The notes beneath the pieces are model-generated. The model saw nothing but the letters and a program-made list of their open reading frames with translations. It did no database searches and was not told the origin of the DNA. Shown piece after piece: positions 1 to 9,170 of a stretch of DNA of 24,429 bases. The stretch is from the NCBI GenBank assembly GCA_001687465.1, contig LVLI01001972.1, positions 1 to 24,429 on the forward strand, read 5' to 3'. Positions within the stretch are counted from its first letter, which is position 1. Each line of letters begins with the position of its first letter. The position numbers and the translations under genes were made by a program. The stretch comes from Halocafeteria seosinensis (taxonomy: Eukaryota; Sar; Bigyra; Bicosoecida).

Positions 1-254
1 CAGTAATTGTAGACTCTGAATCTGTGTATTTATCTAATTGACTGGTTTACTTCAATTGCTGGTGCTGGCTGAACAGGAACCCGATACTAGTTTCCTTACT
101 TTGAACCCTCATGATTTACGAAGAAACCCATCAGCTTGACTTGAATGAAATTGGAAAAATAGTGATAATAAGAATTTGTCTTCTTGCCACTGGATTATCT
201 TTAAGATTCCAGAATGAAGAATATATTCATGTTTTTAACCTGAAGTAGGTAGAA
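1..254. other. Left edge, no gene seen
   Basis: No open frame of useful length, RNA gene or clear repeat was recognised. The stretch is AT-rich and lies beyond the 3' side of the decayed coiled-coil exon that begins near 255, so it probably belongs to the downstream flank of that lost gene. Confidence 0.4.
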
Positions 255-640
255 ACTTTGTAGGTAGTGTATCTCCCGGGCGGTTTCAGCATTTCGGACA
301 ATAATGTATGCTGCTCAAGCTAATGGAGTTACTCTCTGGCCCTATTCACCTCCTGGACCACTCACTGCATTAATATGATTGCCGGTTTGGTCTGCTGCAC
401 TGTACTGGCATCTACCGCATATTTTGTACGTCCCTGTCTCGATACTTACTCTACCAGTTGATTCAATGTATTTCTCATTTCATTCTCTTCGGCTCTTTAT
501 ATCTGATGTTACTATGGTAATTGGGCTTCCTGCTTCTACCATCTGACTCTTCGGCCGCATCCTCATCCGGTTGGACCTGCCACGAGGTGGCATGCGAAGC
601 GGATATTCGAGTCTGTTATGGAATGCGGCTAGTTTATTCT
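255..640 (-). pseudogene. Decayed last exon of a 7TM-CC gene
   Basis: Read on the minus strand, this segment aligns base by base with the coiled-coil exon of the 7TM-CC gene at 18121-19966. Shared blocks include AATGAGAAATACATTGAATC against AATGCGCAATGCATTGAATC, CAAAATATGCGG against GAAAATATGCGG, and TGTCCGAAATGCTGAAACC at the tail. The frame is broken by several stops and indels, so no protein can be read. No membrane-helix exons are found next to it; gene A begins its own 3' end at 814. It resembles the tail of the right-hand copy more than that of its neighbour A. I take it as the remnant of a fourth family member. The boundaries are approximate. Confidence 0.7.
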
Positions 641-813
641 AGAGTCCCGTCTTCCCAGATTGGTCGAAATATGTAGACTATTACCGTACCGCCTGTAACT
701 ACTCAGCAGGTTGACACTGTCACCTTGACAGCAACCTAGGAAACACCACACGCTTCGTGTCTAGCCTGAAGATTCTGCATGCATGCTGAGTTCTGCACCA
801 TACTAAAGAAGAG

Positions 814-2476
814 CTACTGCGGATCGACTATCAGAGACAGTTCGTTGATTTCATCCCCATTGCTAAGCACATGACTCTTTACATTGTCTACTCTTTGCAG
901 TACCTTATTCTCGTGTTGCTGTAAACTAGCCTGCAACGTCTCACGCGTTTGTCCCCCTTCCGATTGAACGACACGCTTCATTTCTTGTACCTCTTGAGAA
1001 AATTGCCTCAATGCTTCGTTGAATTCTTGAACAGAGGGATCTTGGCCATTTTCTTCGTCTGTTCGTTCCCCTGTTTCGTGAGCATTGATCGGTGCAGCAG
1101 TCGAATTCATAAGCCGTAAGATTTGAGAAATGTGGGTGGTCAAATGTCTTCTTTTTCCGTGGATGCTGGCTGACACCTGCACACTACTTGGGCTATGTCT
1201 GCAAAACTTCCTCATAATCTGCAAGAACATGAAAGTGGTTACCGTGCTTCGAAACTCTAGCGATATGGGAATATACCCTACGCACCCGGAACACAAAGTA
1301 AGGATCGCGACTGTCATAAGACCCGTGTATCATCTCTGCTCTTGACCCCTCTCCCTCCAATGGTGAAAGAAGCCAGTAGAAGACAACTGCCATGATGCCC
1401 ATTTCTATTCCATATTCAATGATAAGCAACCAATACTCGTTCTTAAACTCGTTCGCTATTCCTCCAATGATCTGATAAGCTGAGTAAGCGATTCTTAACA
1501 AGAGGAACCCCGCAAATGCGGTTGATATCCTCAATTGTCTGCTTCCGTATTCCGAAGGGCTCAGAGTGAAGGCAAAGTTTGGCATTACTTCGGCTTCAGC
1601 AGTGCTCGTAATTGGCCCATCCTGATTTTCTCTTTGCGCTCCGTTAGATTCAGCCATATTCAAACTACCACTAACCTGTTCAAAATATGTCGTGATTACA
1701 GTTTGGATGAACGTCACTGAGTAGACAATGATCAAGAAGATTTGCTCCGCTTTATGACGCTTTACACCATTTTCGAATACATGATATAGAACTCCCGTCA
1801 TTGCAGTATAAGCTAAAGATATTAGGAGTATCCAGGAGAACACATAACGTCCCAGGCGATCAATTCTCGTTGCAGCGCTCTCGCTTCTATTTAGCTTACA
1901 AACCTTCCGGGTAAACTCAGAGAATGGAAAGTTTCGCGAATAGTTGTCCCCATTCTGAATACCGTCTGTGCCCTCGTTTAGCGAATGGTATACTTCTTGT
2001 TCACTTCCTGATTCCCTTCTTCGTGGAGTTTCTCTGGCGACGACGCCTCTTCGGACCTTTTGTGAAGAGAACAAACCATCAATCAGGGAGGGTATCCAGT
2101 GACAAACATGTAATCGTACCCTACGTACCAGTACCTCAAAGCTCAAAAAATTGCGTATTTGTGCTCCACTTTTCGCGATAATCGAAACGACAAACATGAG
2201 GTCCCCAACGTCGAAGAGGAAGAACGGTAAGATCGAGTTTTGATCATTCTGAGCATATCGGGCCTCTCCGACACCGATGAGCGAGCAGAGCATCCTGACA
2301 AAGATGCTTCCGAGTAGTAGCACGAGATATCGAAAACGGTGTGAGAGGGACTCGGTATCGAACTTGGCTGACATGAGCCATAGCACCACGGTGAGCAGGA
2401 TCCCGTACGCGATGCCGATGAGGCCCAGCGTAGCTTCTGTTTTGCTATACGCTAACTGGTCGACGGTGCGCTCCAT
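814..2476 (-). CDS. 7TM-CC gene A: seven-helix membrane protein with coiled-coil tail
   Basis: Three exons, complement(join(814..1218,1286..2056,2129..2476)), giving 507 residues. Exon 1 carries predicted helices at about residues 16-36, 50-69 and 82-101. Exon 2 carries helices at about 187-209, 217-241, 293-315 and 323-346, then the motif HGSYDSRDPYF. Exon 3 (374-507) begins RKFC, has a basic patch, then a coiled coil of about 435-490. Introns are 72 bases (GTACGT...AAG) and 67 bases (GTGCGT...CAG). The first has a length divisible by three and no stop, so an unspliced reading hides it; the paralogue at 18121-19966 shows it, since both exon 1s are exactly 348 bases. I chose the ATG at 2476 because MERTVDQLAYSK matches the paralogue's MEPATDRISYTK; an in-frame ATG at 2551 exists. 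The family is not one I recognise. A receptor or transporter role is possible. Gene CR1 lies directly upstream. Confidence 0.85.
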
Positions 2477-3208
2477 TTTCGCCTGCTTTGCTGGTGCGTT
2501 CGTTTGAGACGGAAGAAGCGAGTAATGAAATGGGTCTATACGAGAGGACAACCAGCAGCCAGGGCGGAGATGGGTAGTATTGGATACTACCGGTATGCGA
2601 TCTTGACAAGGGCAGTTCCCGTTCCAGTGTTTGGTCGGGTACTACCTCTTCCAGACTTGATGTTGGTGTTGGTGACAGCAATCCACAAAACATGGGTAGA
2701 TATACTTAAAAGAAGCGTGATGTGAGGTATTGTATGGACACAGAACAACAAGTGGGCTGCGATCGCCGGTCGGCCCGAAGTCGCAACCACAGAGGCTCTC
2801 CGAGCTTAAAGAAGGAGCAAAACATCACCACACAGCGAATCACCAACATGGGGGGTGCTGCTATTACTTACCAAGCGAATGAGTGAAGTGTTTGATTTTG
2901 CAGCCAAGGAGGGGTAGTCCAACTGAGAGGCAAACAACTGTGCTACAAGTGCATCGTGTGTTTGTGTTTGGTATTGCTCCTGCCGGAAGACGTGTCTGCT
3001 ACGGCCTACGCTAAGCTGTTTGAGGGGTGAACCCTACCCGGAACCGGTCCAGCATCTTGTCATGTTGTTCTCTCTTCAATTGTCATGACTAGTCGTAAAC
3101 AGTAAACTTATCCAAATCATGGTATGGAGGTGCTCTGAGCAAGGGGGGACCCAACCGGACTTCATCGGGAAGCTACTACAGAGACAGTTAGCAACATTGC
3201 CCGTGCTC
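2477..3208 (-). promoter_or_regulatory. Intergenic region upstream of 7TM-CC gene A
   Basis: No gene is seen. The part from about 2745 to 2960 matches the upstream regions of the other 7TM-CC genes, including the blocks CACCACACAGCGAATCACC and GCTACAAGTGC (2942-2952). A palindrome TGCGATCGC lies at about 2758, with a further TCGCA half-site about 20 bases on. This probably holds the promoter of gene A and the 3' flank of CR1. No TATA box was identified with confidence. Confidence 0.45.
2942..2952 (-). promoter_or_regulatory. GCTACAA core upstream of gene A
   Basis: One of six copies of a GCTACAA(A/G)T(T/G)C-like core that lies upstream of each 7TM-CC gene or where such a gene would be expected. 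Here it reads GCTACAAGTGC, about 465 bases before the start codon. Conservation amid diverged sequence is the only evidence for function. Confidence 0.35.
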
Positions 3209-4924
3209 TCAGCAACAAAGCTCGTCCAAATCGAACCCCGCTTGTTGCTTCTGGCGTTGCGCAAATTGCGCAAGAGTCTCGGGACATGCTCCTCGGTCTT
3301 CAGCTTGATGCCCTGCTGCTTCAGGTCGCTCTCCACCGACATCCTCCTCACCATCAAGATGAAGTGGGTGATCCTGCAGACGGCAGGGCGGGGAATCGGT
3401 GTCTTCATCGGCTATTGCCGCGGCAGTTCCGGGTAGAGTGACCTCAGCGGTCGGTGGTAATTCTGGAGCATCGTTCCATCCAAATTGTACGAGCGTGTGT
3501 CGGTGCCGACGCAGTCTCCTCCAATGGTCATATGCCTCTTCCACGTAATATTGGAGAGTCTGGAATCGAGTTCAAGACGTCTTCGGTTTTTCACATCAAT
3601 CCCTAAGAATGCATCCACATACCTGACCGTTGATGGATATGCAAGTACGATACTGCTTGGCCATCTCTCCCGTATTGGGATTATCTACCACTTTGAGCAG
3701 CTCATCATAGAGTGTCTTGAGTTTTCCCATATAGGTCCGGAAATTCCTGTTTGCGCGTTCGAAAACAGCCGTGTCTTGTGGGCTGGCTTCCAATCTATCG
3801 AGAGCCCTACAAGATGTCCGATGGGCTCCAGCTACGCTCTTAGCTGGCCTATAAAAATTCAAATCAAACTGGTTCTTTTGCATGACAAGGTAGAGCACCT
3901 GTGCGGGAACGTGATGTTCCTCAACTTCCTTTAGGCGATTATCTAGGCTATTTTGCCCTATGTACAAACCCATCAACTGTTGAACAATATTCTCTTTACC
4001 GTGAAATTCTTTCGTAAAACCGTCTCGATATTTCTCCAAAAAGCTCTGAGGGGCAAGCATCCCTTTTTCCCTTTTACTACCGCAAGGGCAGAGATCATTG
4101 GTTCCATGGTTGTGGTTCGTCATCACTCGACCGTTGGAATTAACAGGCGACAAGGATATAGAACAACAACACATGCCAGAAGAGCGAGGACAGGCATACT
4201 TGAAGAAATACTTGGCCATTCCCAAGCAACCAGCTTTGTCGCAAAAGCTGGCGTATTTCGCCGAAGGCGCATTATTTTCGGATGTCCCTGAAGCGCTGCA
4301 CGTTTCTTGGTCCTCTGTATCACCGGTAGCGCTTGCACTATCATCGACCGGTCGCGGTTGCTTTTTCCCAGACAACTTCTGAGACAACTCGTTAGACTTA
4401 GGGGACTTCGCTTTTTTGCACTTTGGCTTTGTACAATCCGAACTTGAGGAAGCTGGCTGGCACATTAGGTGTTCACTAAATGCAGAGGAATCATTCAAGC
4501 ACTTCCCCTTTCTAAGGCACTCTCGTTTATTGCACACAAAGATATTCGCCGAATCCTTCGTCGTTCTGCAAACTTCGCACCTCTGCACAAACAATAAACA
4601 AAGCAACATGCATACTTGACTCAATATCGCCCAGGGGGGGGGGGGCCGACGAAAGCAGTTACCCATTTCTTACAAGTGCCTCTCCACGATCTGTATGATG
4701 GATAAAAGATACGATGGTGATGGTATCCACACGTTGAAGCACAAGTTCCCAGGATCCAATTGAGGCTTGAGCCACTTACCTGCCCATGTACGCTTCAAGA
4801 ATCCATTCTCCTGAAGGTTCTTCTCTATTTCTCGCAATTCTCCAACTCGTATGTGTAGATATTCCTCTTCTTCCCGGCGATAATCCTCCGGTAGGGCTTC
4901 CACCCCTCCATGTCGGTTTGCCAT
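3209..4924 (-). CDS. CR1: Cys/His-rich protein, long form
   Basis: Four exons, complement(join(3209..3559,3623..4582,4674..4690,4780..4924)), 490 residues. Exon 1 is charged and ends ENGFLKRTWA, matching the GF(V/I)ER end of other CR exon 1s. Exon 2 is the family's 17-base micro-exon. Exon 3 opens with RCEVCR, then VCNKREC, FCDKAGC, CCC, HNH and CPC, the family's Cys/His module. In this copy an 78-residue Ser/Lys-rich segment (85-162) interrupts the module. A helical region of about 230-360 follows. Exon 4 is reached by a 63-base GTATGT...CAG intron and is acidic and Gln-rich. Introns 1 and 2 are 89 and 91 bases. I prefer the ATG at 4924 by length comparison with paralogues; an in-frame ATG at 5059 would add 45 residues. 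Family and function are unknown; metal binding is likely from the Cys/His pattern. Without introns, the exon 3 frame would falsely appear to begin with a hydrophobic leader. Confidence 0.8.
4634..4645. repeat. Poly-G tract, 12 bases
   Basis: Twelve consecutive G on the plus strand, inside intron 2 of CR1. Length may be unstable or miscounted in the assembly; it does not affect the reading frame because it is intronic. Confidence 0.8.
4674..4690 (-). other. 17-base micro-exon of CR1
   Basis: Flanked by ACAG on one side and donor GTAAGA on the other. It supplies residues D-RGEAL between exon 1 (phase 1) and exon 3 (phase 0). All five CR genes have a 17-base exon here with identical phases. Confidence 0.8.
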
Positions 4925-5619
4925 TTTCTTTCCGATGTTTGTGTTTCCCGGATCCAAATAGCGAAATAGGGATCGGTTCGCGGATGGCGACTCGTTCGCG
5001 CAGAATTCGAAAGGCAAATTTGGAGATCGCCACCCCGTAAGTGCCTCTTTTGCTGACAAAATATCAATACGCCAATAGCACTACTTTCTGAAAAAATCTG
5101 CTGCAGGTAGGTATCGTGAGAACAACACTCTGATCGCAGCCTTTTTGCGACCAACCGCTACCCATGAACACCGAGGGTAGTGGTCCAGTACTACCAGGTA
5201 GTGGAGTTATTTCCGCTAAGAGCTCCCATATGCTTCAGCAATAAATACATTATCAGAAGTAAACAACGATGTATACCTAAGTACCTCTATTGCAGTCGAG
5301 TAGCGGACAGGTGCTCGAGGACATCCCGGAACGAAGCAACGGGCAGTGGCACAAGTGGAAGAGCGTCTGATGTACAAGCAGTTTGTTACGCGCCCACTTT
5401 AAAGCCCTATATTGATCTTGCTATGTAGCTTTAGTTAGGTCATGATGCTGAAAAGAAAGACAGACTCATCTACCCAACATCTTGCGGTACATGACTTGGG
5501 AGTGTGTCCTATTGCCGTGACGCACCCAAGCTGACTGCTCAGAAACCCGATGCAATGTGTCCGACAGTTGCCTTACGCTGCTTCCTTATACTTGGTAATC
5601 CGATTAGAGATGCTGGGCC
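4925..5619 (-). promoter_or_regulatory. Upstream region of CR1
   Basis: No gene is supported. The frame of CR1 exon 1 stays open up to 5059, but those residues have no counterpart in paralogues. A dyad of the family type lies at 5134-5150. The remainder up to the decayed pseudogene tail shows only short unsupported frames. Confidence 0.4.
5134..5150. promoter_or_regulatory. TCGCA/TGCGA dyad upstream of CR1
   Basis: Arms TCGCA and TGCGA separated by seven bases, 210 bases before the CR1 start codon. The same arms with shorter spacers occur upstream of CR2 and 7TM-CC gene D and near the 3' ends of CR3 and CR5. It may be a binding site for a dimeric regulator. Confidence 0.4.
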
Positions 5620-6685
5620 TGGAAACTATTAATAGAATCACAAAACGAGTGGTTTCGGTTATACGTGTTCGGAATATATTTCTTCTCGCTCATCTCATTC
5701 GGGCCGATACAAGCATTGTGCTTACTGTGCTTACTACGCGCGCAAGCAAAACCTACTTGTGAGCTGCGGTAGCAAACCAATGATTCGCGATGTACGTTAC
5801 CTAGGCTAAGTCCTCGAGGTGAAACCTACGTACCCGAAATACAAAGTACGGATCACGCCAATCACACGCTCCATGAATCAGTGGCGTTTTATCTACTGCA
5901 TATCCTTTTCCCTCCGTATCCGCAGGAGCAAAGAGCAAACAGGATACTACACTGTGAGCATAGCCACCTCTACCCCACACTCAACGACGAGTAACTGGTA
6001 CTCGTCCTCAAATCCATGATCTACCCCTTCCTCAATCCGGTATACTGCACATATAATTTTCGACGGGAGCAAGGTGCTAAAATGCTGAGATATATACTTC
6101 TGCCTGCTTCCGTACTGAGAGGGACTGAGACCGAAGGTGTACTGTGGAGTCCCTCCATTATTAAAGTTACCAACAGCATTGACGACTTGTCGCTCATCGT
6201 TTCCGACTCTGGCCAGGTCATCTTCACTCAGGCTACCACTAGCCTCGTCGACATACGTCGTCAGAGCAGAAACAAGAATAGTAAACGCGTATGTAGTGAT
6301 CAGGAAAATCTGTTCCACTCTGTGGTGTTTCACGCTGTGCTCGAAGTATACATATAGTACGGTAGTCACAATAGCGAACGCCATGGACATTGCTATCACG
6401 CAAGTGGACACGTAGTCTCCCACGGACTCGACGATGTTTGCAGTTCGATGAACGTTACCAGATCCTAGTATTCTTTGCATACAAGAAGGAAACGGCAGAT
6501 GAATCGAATAGACTTCTACATCACGGTCAGCGTCATTTCTCTGGTTGGGAAGTTGGTAGAACCCAACATTATACGCCAGCTGTGGAGAGCATCAACCTCA
6601 GGACGACGATCGCCAGAACCGAGTAGACCTGACCAACGGATCCCAGAGTGCCCTGATTCATGGTGTACGACATTCTGTCGCCCAT
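5620..6685 (-). pseudogene. 7TM-CC pseudogene C
   Basis: A broken member of the seven-helix family. The start (ATG at 6685) reads GDRMSYT, then TLGSVGQVYSV, matching the start of gene D, and stops after about 38 codons. About 80 codons covering helices 2 and 3 are deleted; the sequence resumes in another frame with GFYQLPNQRN against GFHELPNERN in D. A longer open stretch (to 5947) covers helices 4-7. After a stop and a frameshift, HGACDWRDPYFVFR is still readable, followed by a GTACGT donor at 5833 and a CAG acceptor at 5764 (70-base intron). The coiled-coil exon, beginning LTSRFC, carries stops. Both end boundaries are approximate. Its splice sites are preserved although its frame is not, so loss is fairly recent. 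CR2 lies upstream, as CR1 lies upstream of A. Confidence 0.85.
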
Positions 6686-6927
6686 GGGATCCAATCTACT
6701 CAGTGATGTGGTACACTACTTGTACTTGTATCTACGCCCACATTCGTGAATTGCGGGGTCAATGCGCTCGGAGCGAGGCGAGTTGTCGGAATTGTTGTTC
6801 GGCCTTCGCCTGCATCAAATGAAGAGCATCGCCTTACAGCAAATCACAAAGCTTGGGCTCTGGTTAGCACACTGCTAAACTTTTTTAATTTTGGAATCAG
6901 TAGCTTCCCCAGTTACGGTGGCGAGGA

Positions 6928-6940
6928 TCGCAGCATGCAT
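6928..6940. promoter_or_regulatory. Degenerate TCGCA/TGCGA dyad upstream of pseudogene C
   Basis: TCGCAGCATGCAT, with the right arm altered relative to the intact dyad at the matching place upstream of gene D. Its decay fits the pseudogene state of C. Confidence 0.35.
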
Positions 6941-6990
6941 CTAATCTAGGGGATCCGAGAGTTCACGGAGAATAAGAAGCAACCGACCGT

Positions 6991-7001
6991 GCTACAAATT
7001 C
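6991..7001 (-). promoter_or_regulatory. GCTACAAATTC core upstream of pseudogene C
   Basis: Identical to the 11-base core upstream of gene D (20247-20257), about 305 bases before the pseudogene start. Confidence 0.4.
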
Positions 7002-7579
7002 GTCGTCAAGGTTTTTTTTTTAATTACCCAGATCCTTTGGAAGTAGTTTTCAGTTTATAAGATTACTACGTAGTACCTATAGCATTGCTTGTTCTGCGGA
7101 AGTGCTATAGGGAAACGCGTTCATTTCTTCTCGCTGAAGGATTTCTGTACCTGCATTCCCTTAGATTCTCATGACGCTTTCCAGTTCTCTTCGTTTCTCA
7201 TCCTGTCGATCGAGGCCGGATCACTTTGGCCCTGGTAACTGGTTGTCAGTTTAGTTAGATTTCCCACCCGTCCCACCGACCACACAGAAAGCAGGAACAG
7301 CGGGCCCGTCGCTGCTTAACACCGGCGCATACTTTTAAAACTCACGTCACGCCAGGTCTCCAACAATATATCGAAACGAAAAGTCCGATCGGATTGTTTT
7401 TGTCGGGGCGCGTCGAAAGAGCAAAGCATCAGCACATAGCACGCCACAATACTGTGCATTATCTCGGTACCGACCTCAGCAATGGCTTTTAAAGCATTTG
7501 ATTTAGCATTTAGCGCTCACAGCCGAGGGCATCGTCATGGATTCAAGATTCTGATGGAGAATCCTTGGATACCAACCGT

Positions 7580-7590
7580 GCTTCAAATTC
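7580..7590 (-). promoter_or_regulatory. Diverged GCTACAA core beyond the 3' end of CR2
   Basis: Reads GCTTCAAATTC, one mismatch from the core upstream of 7TM-CC genes. It lies 51 bases past the CR2 stop codon, and there is no 7TM-CC gene immediately served by it. Confidence 0.3.
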
Positions 7591-7640
7591 AAGTGTATCT
7601 CTATTTACTTTTCGTGCTTTCCTCTTTTCGTTAACGTTTT

Positions 7641-8750
7641 CTACTGGAAAGACAAGTCACAGCCGCCTTGAAGCGGCTCGCCTTGGAGATCGAGCACTTC
7701 CATGCGGCAATCGTCTTCGTCGGACGACACAGCATCATCTGGGAACGGGTCAACAACTTTACACATTGGTTCACGCGGTGAATGCTGTCGATCGTCAAGA
7801 CCCTCCAATTGTTCCATATAGAGCGCGTCTGATAGGTCATCAGATAATGTTTTGAAGCGGCGTCCATCCTCGGTCACTTCGTATTGGCCCATGTTTCGGT
7901 CCTCTGGGGAGTGAGCTTGACCATCTGCTTCTTCAAGTTGGTAGCTTCCTTCTTGGGGTCCGTCGTCTGCTCCTTGAGCTACTCGATCGTCGACCCGTGT
8001 TAAACCAAACTCTCTTCGATGCCGCAGAAAGGTGTCAGGTGAAATCAGATACTCCCCTTCTATGTGACCGTGCTTGACCCCGTGGTTGTGCGCTTCCCTC
8101 GTCGGACCGCAGGGACAAGGTTCCGAAAGATCATGATTGTGCTTCATTTCCAGTGTTTCCGTGCTTCTTCCAGGGAATACGCAGCAACACAGGCGAGATG
8201 TCTTGGGGCAGCTATATCCGAAGAAATCCCTAGCCACCAACAGGCACCCCGGCGTGTCACAAATGCTTACATGCCTCATTTTAGGATTACGAAAACATTC
8301 TGGCTGACACTCGTCTTTGTTGCAAACAAAAAGTGACCGTTGTTTCTCCTCTGCTCGCGAAGGCTTTGTTCTACAAACGTGGCATCTCTGCAGCAACCAA
8401 CTAAAGAACAACACAATTTGAATAACTATAGTGGAACAACGCATCCAAAGGAATACGTCTTACGAGTCCATCCTCGGGGGCTGCACAAAAATAGTATATA
8501 CATATAGACGGTATGAACATCTCTGCATCAGAATCAGTTGAACCTGCCAGCGGTTGGTCGCAATGACCCGCAGGCCGCGAGGCCAGGGCGTAGCATACAG
8601 TATCGCCTACTGACTGGGATTTCACGTACCTCCTACTGTACGTTCTACGAAGCCAACCGAGAGCATGTCCTTGCGAATTCTTCTCAAATCACCCCGATTC
8701 ATGCCTCTTTGGTCCTCTTCTTGACGGCGTTCCCGATACTCGTCACTCAT
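7641..8750 (-). CDS. CR2: Cys/His-rich protein with acidic tail
   Basis: Three exons, complement(join(7641..8387,8464..8480,8630..8750)), 294 residues. Exon 1 (40 codons plus one base) is charged (EEDQRGMNRGDLRRI) and ends GFVERTVG. The micro-exon adds A-PEDGL. Exon 3 begins RCHVCR and carries C-x2-C, VCNKDECQPECF, a C-x4-C pair, YSCP, CCC, HNHD and PCPCG, then EAHN and EGEYLISPDTFLRH, motifs shared with CR3 and CR5. The remainder is rich in Asp, Glu and Ser. Introns are 149 and 76 bases. No signal peptide is encoded by the spliced message; the hydrophobic stretch just before RCHVC in the genomic frame is the pyrimidine tract of intron 2. Metal binding is likely; the role is unknown. The region including its 5' half was duplicated to make CR3. 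Pseudogene C lies downstream. Confidence 0.85.
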
Positions 8751-9098
8751 CGTTCAACAAGGGAGGTAAGTTGATCGTTTCGGAGAGTATCTGGACCAAA
8801 CGAATCCGCGCAATACCAATAAAGGAATAGTGCGTGTGTGTGTTCTGCTTTTCTTTTCTTACAGTCCACAACTTTTAGTAATCAATACTTTTCCAAAACC
8901 ATCTTATCGTTTGTAAGACGAACAACACAACAATTCGTTTCCGCAGCGGTGGGGGACCCTGAGTGGCTCAGGGTGGGCCATTTCTTCAACTGCATTCAGC
9001 ATAGCAGATGCAGAACGGAGTTCCGATGGTTCAACAGCGACGTATCCGTCATTAACAAGCTGGTCGTACCGTACCGTGCGAAACCTGGGTCGAATGTT
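7929..9098. repeat. Segmental duplication, copy 1 (CR2)
   Basis: About 1.17 kb nearly identical to 11351-12523, in the same orientation. It covers the Cys/His module, both introns, exon 1 and about 350 bases upstream of the start codon. Differences are scattered substitutions and a few small indels, including a short TG repeat difference near 8830. Confidence 0.9.
8464..8480 (-). other. 17-base micro-exon of CR2
   Basis: Bounded by TGCAG and GTAAGA. With one base from exon 1 it encodes A-PEDGL and joins to RCHVC in frame. The CR3 copy is identical and CR4 differs in its first two bases. Confidence 0.85.
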
Positions 9099-9158
9099 TG
9101 AATCTGTGGCTGTGTCGGAGAACGTTCGACCGACACAGCGTGCAGTACACTCTCCTGA

Positions 9159-9170
9159 TCGCAGCTGCGA
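9159..9170. promoter_or_regulatory. TCGCAGCTGCGA palindrome upstream of CR2
   Basis: A perfect 12-base palindrome, arms TCGCA and TGCGA with a two-base spacer, 409 bases before the CR2 start codon. It lies just outside the segment duplicated with CR3, so CR3 lacks it. Confidence 0.4.

Larger units (their letters stand above)
6686..7640 (-). promoter_or_regulatory. Intergenic region between CR2 and pseudogene C
   Basis: No gene is seen. From about 6800 to 7001 it matches the upstream region of gene D: TTACAGCAAATCACAAAG, GAGGATCGCAGC, GGGGATCCGAGA and GTGCTACAAATTCG. From about 7420 to 7600 there is a second, more diverged copy of the same kind, closest to the region upstream of A (AGAGCAAAGCATCAGCACA, later CCAACCGTGCTTCAAATTC). 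Two promoter-like modules in a row before one pseudogene suggest that another 7TM-CC copy was lost here. A run of ten T lies at about 7012-7021. Confidence 0.5.

Noticed and set aside
3119-3436. Plus-strand open frame opposite CR1 exon 4
   Set aside because: An antisense shadow of the GC-biased segment; no start context, partner exon or family resemblance.
8388-8444. Hydrophobic N-terminus before RCHVC as a secretion signal in CR2 (and the like in CR1, CR3, CR5)
   Set aside because: Comparison of five paralogues shows a conserved upstream exon and micro-exon that splice directly to this point; the hydrophobic codons are the intron's pyrimidine tract.
8833-8845. TG dinucleotide run as a promoter element
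   Set aside because: A short microsatellite that differs in length between the CR2 and CR3 copies; no sign of function.
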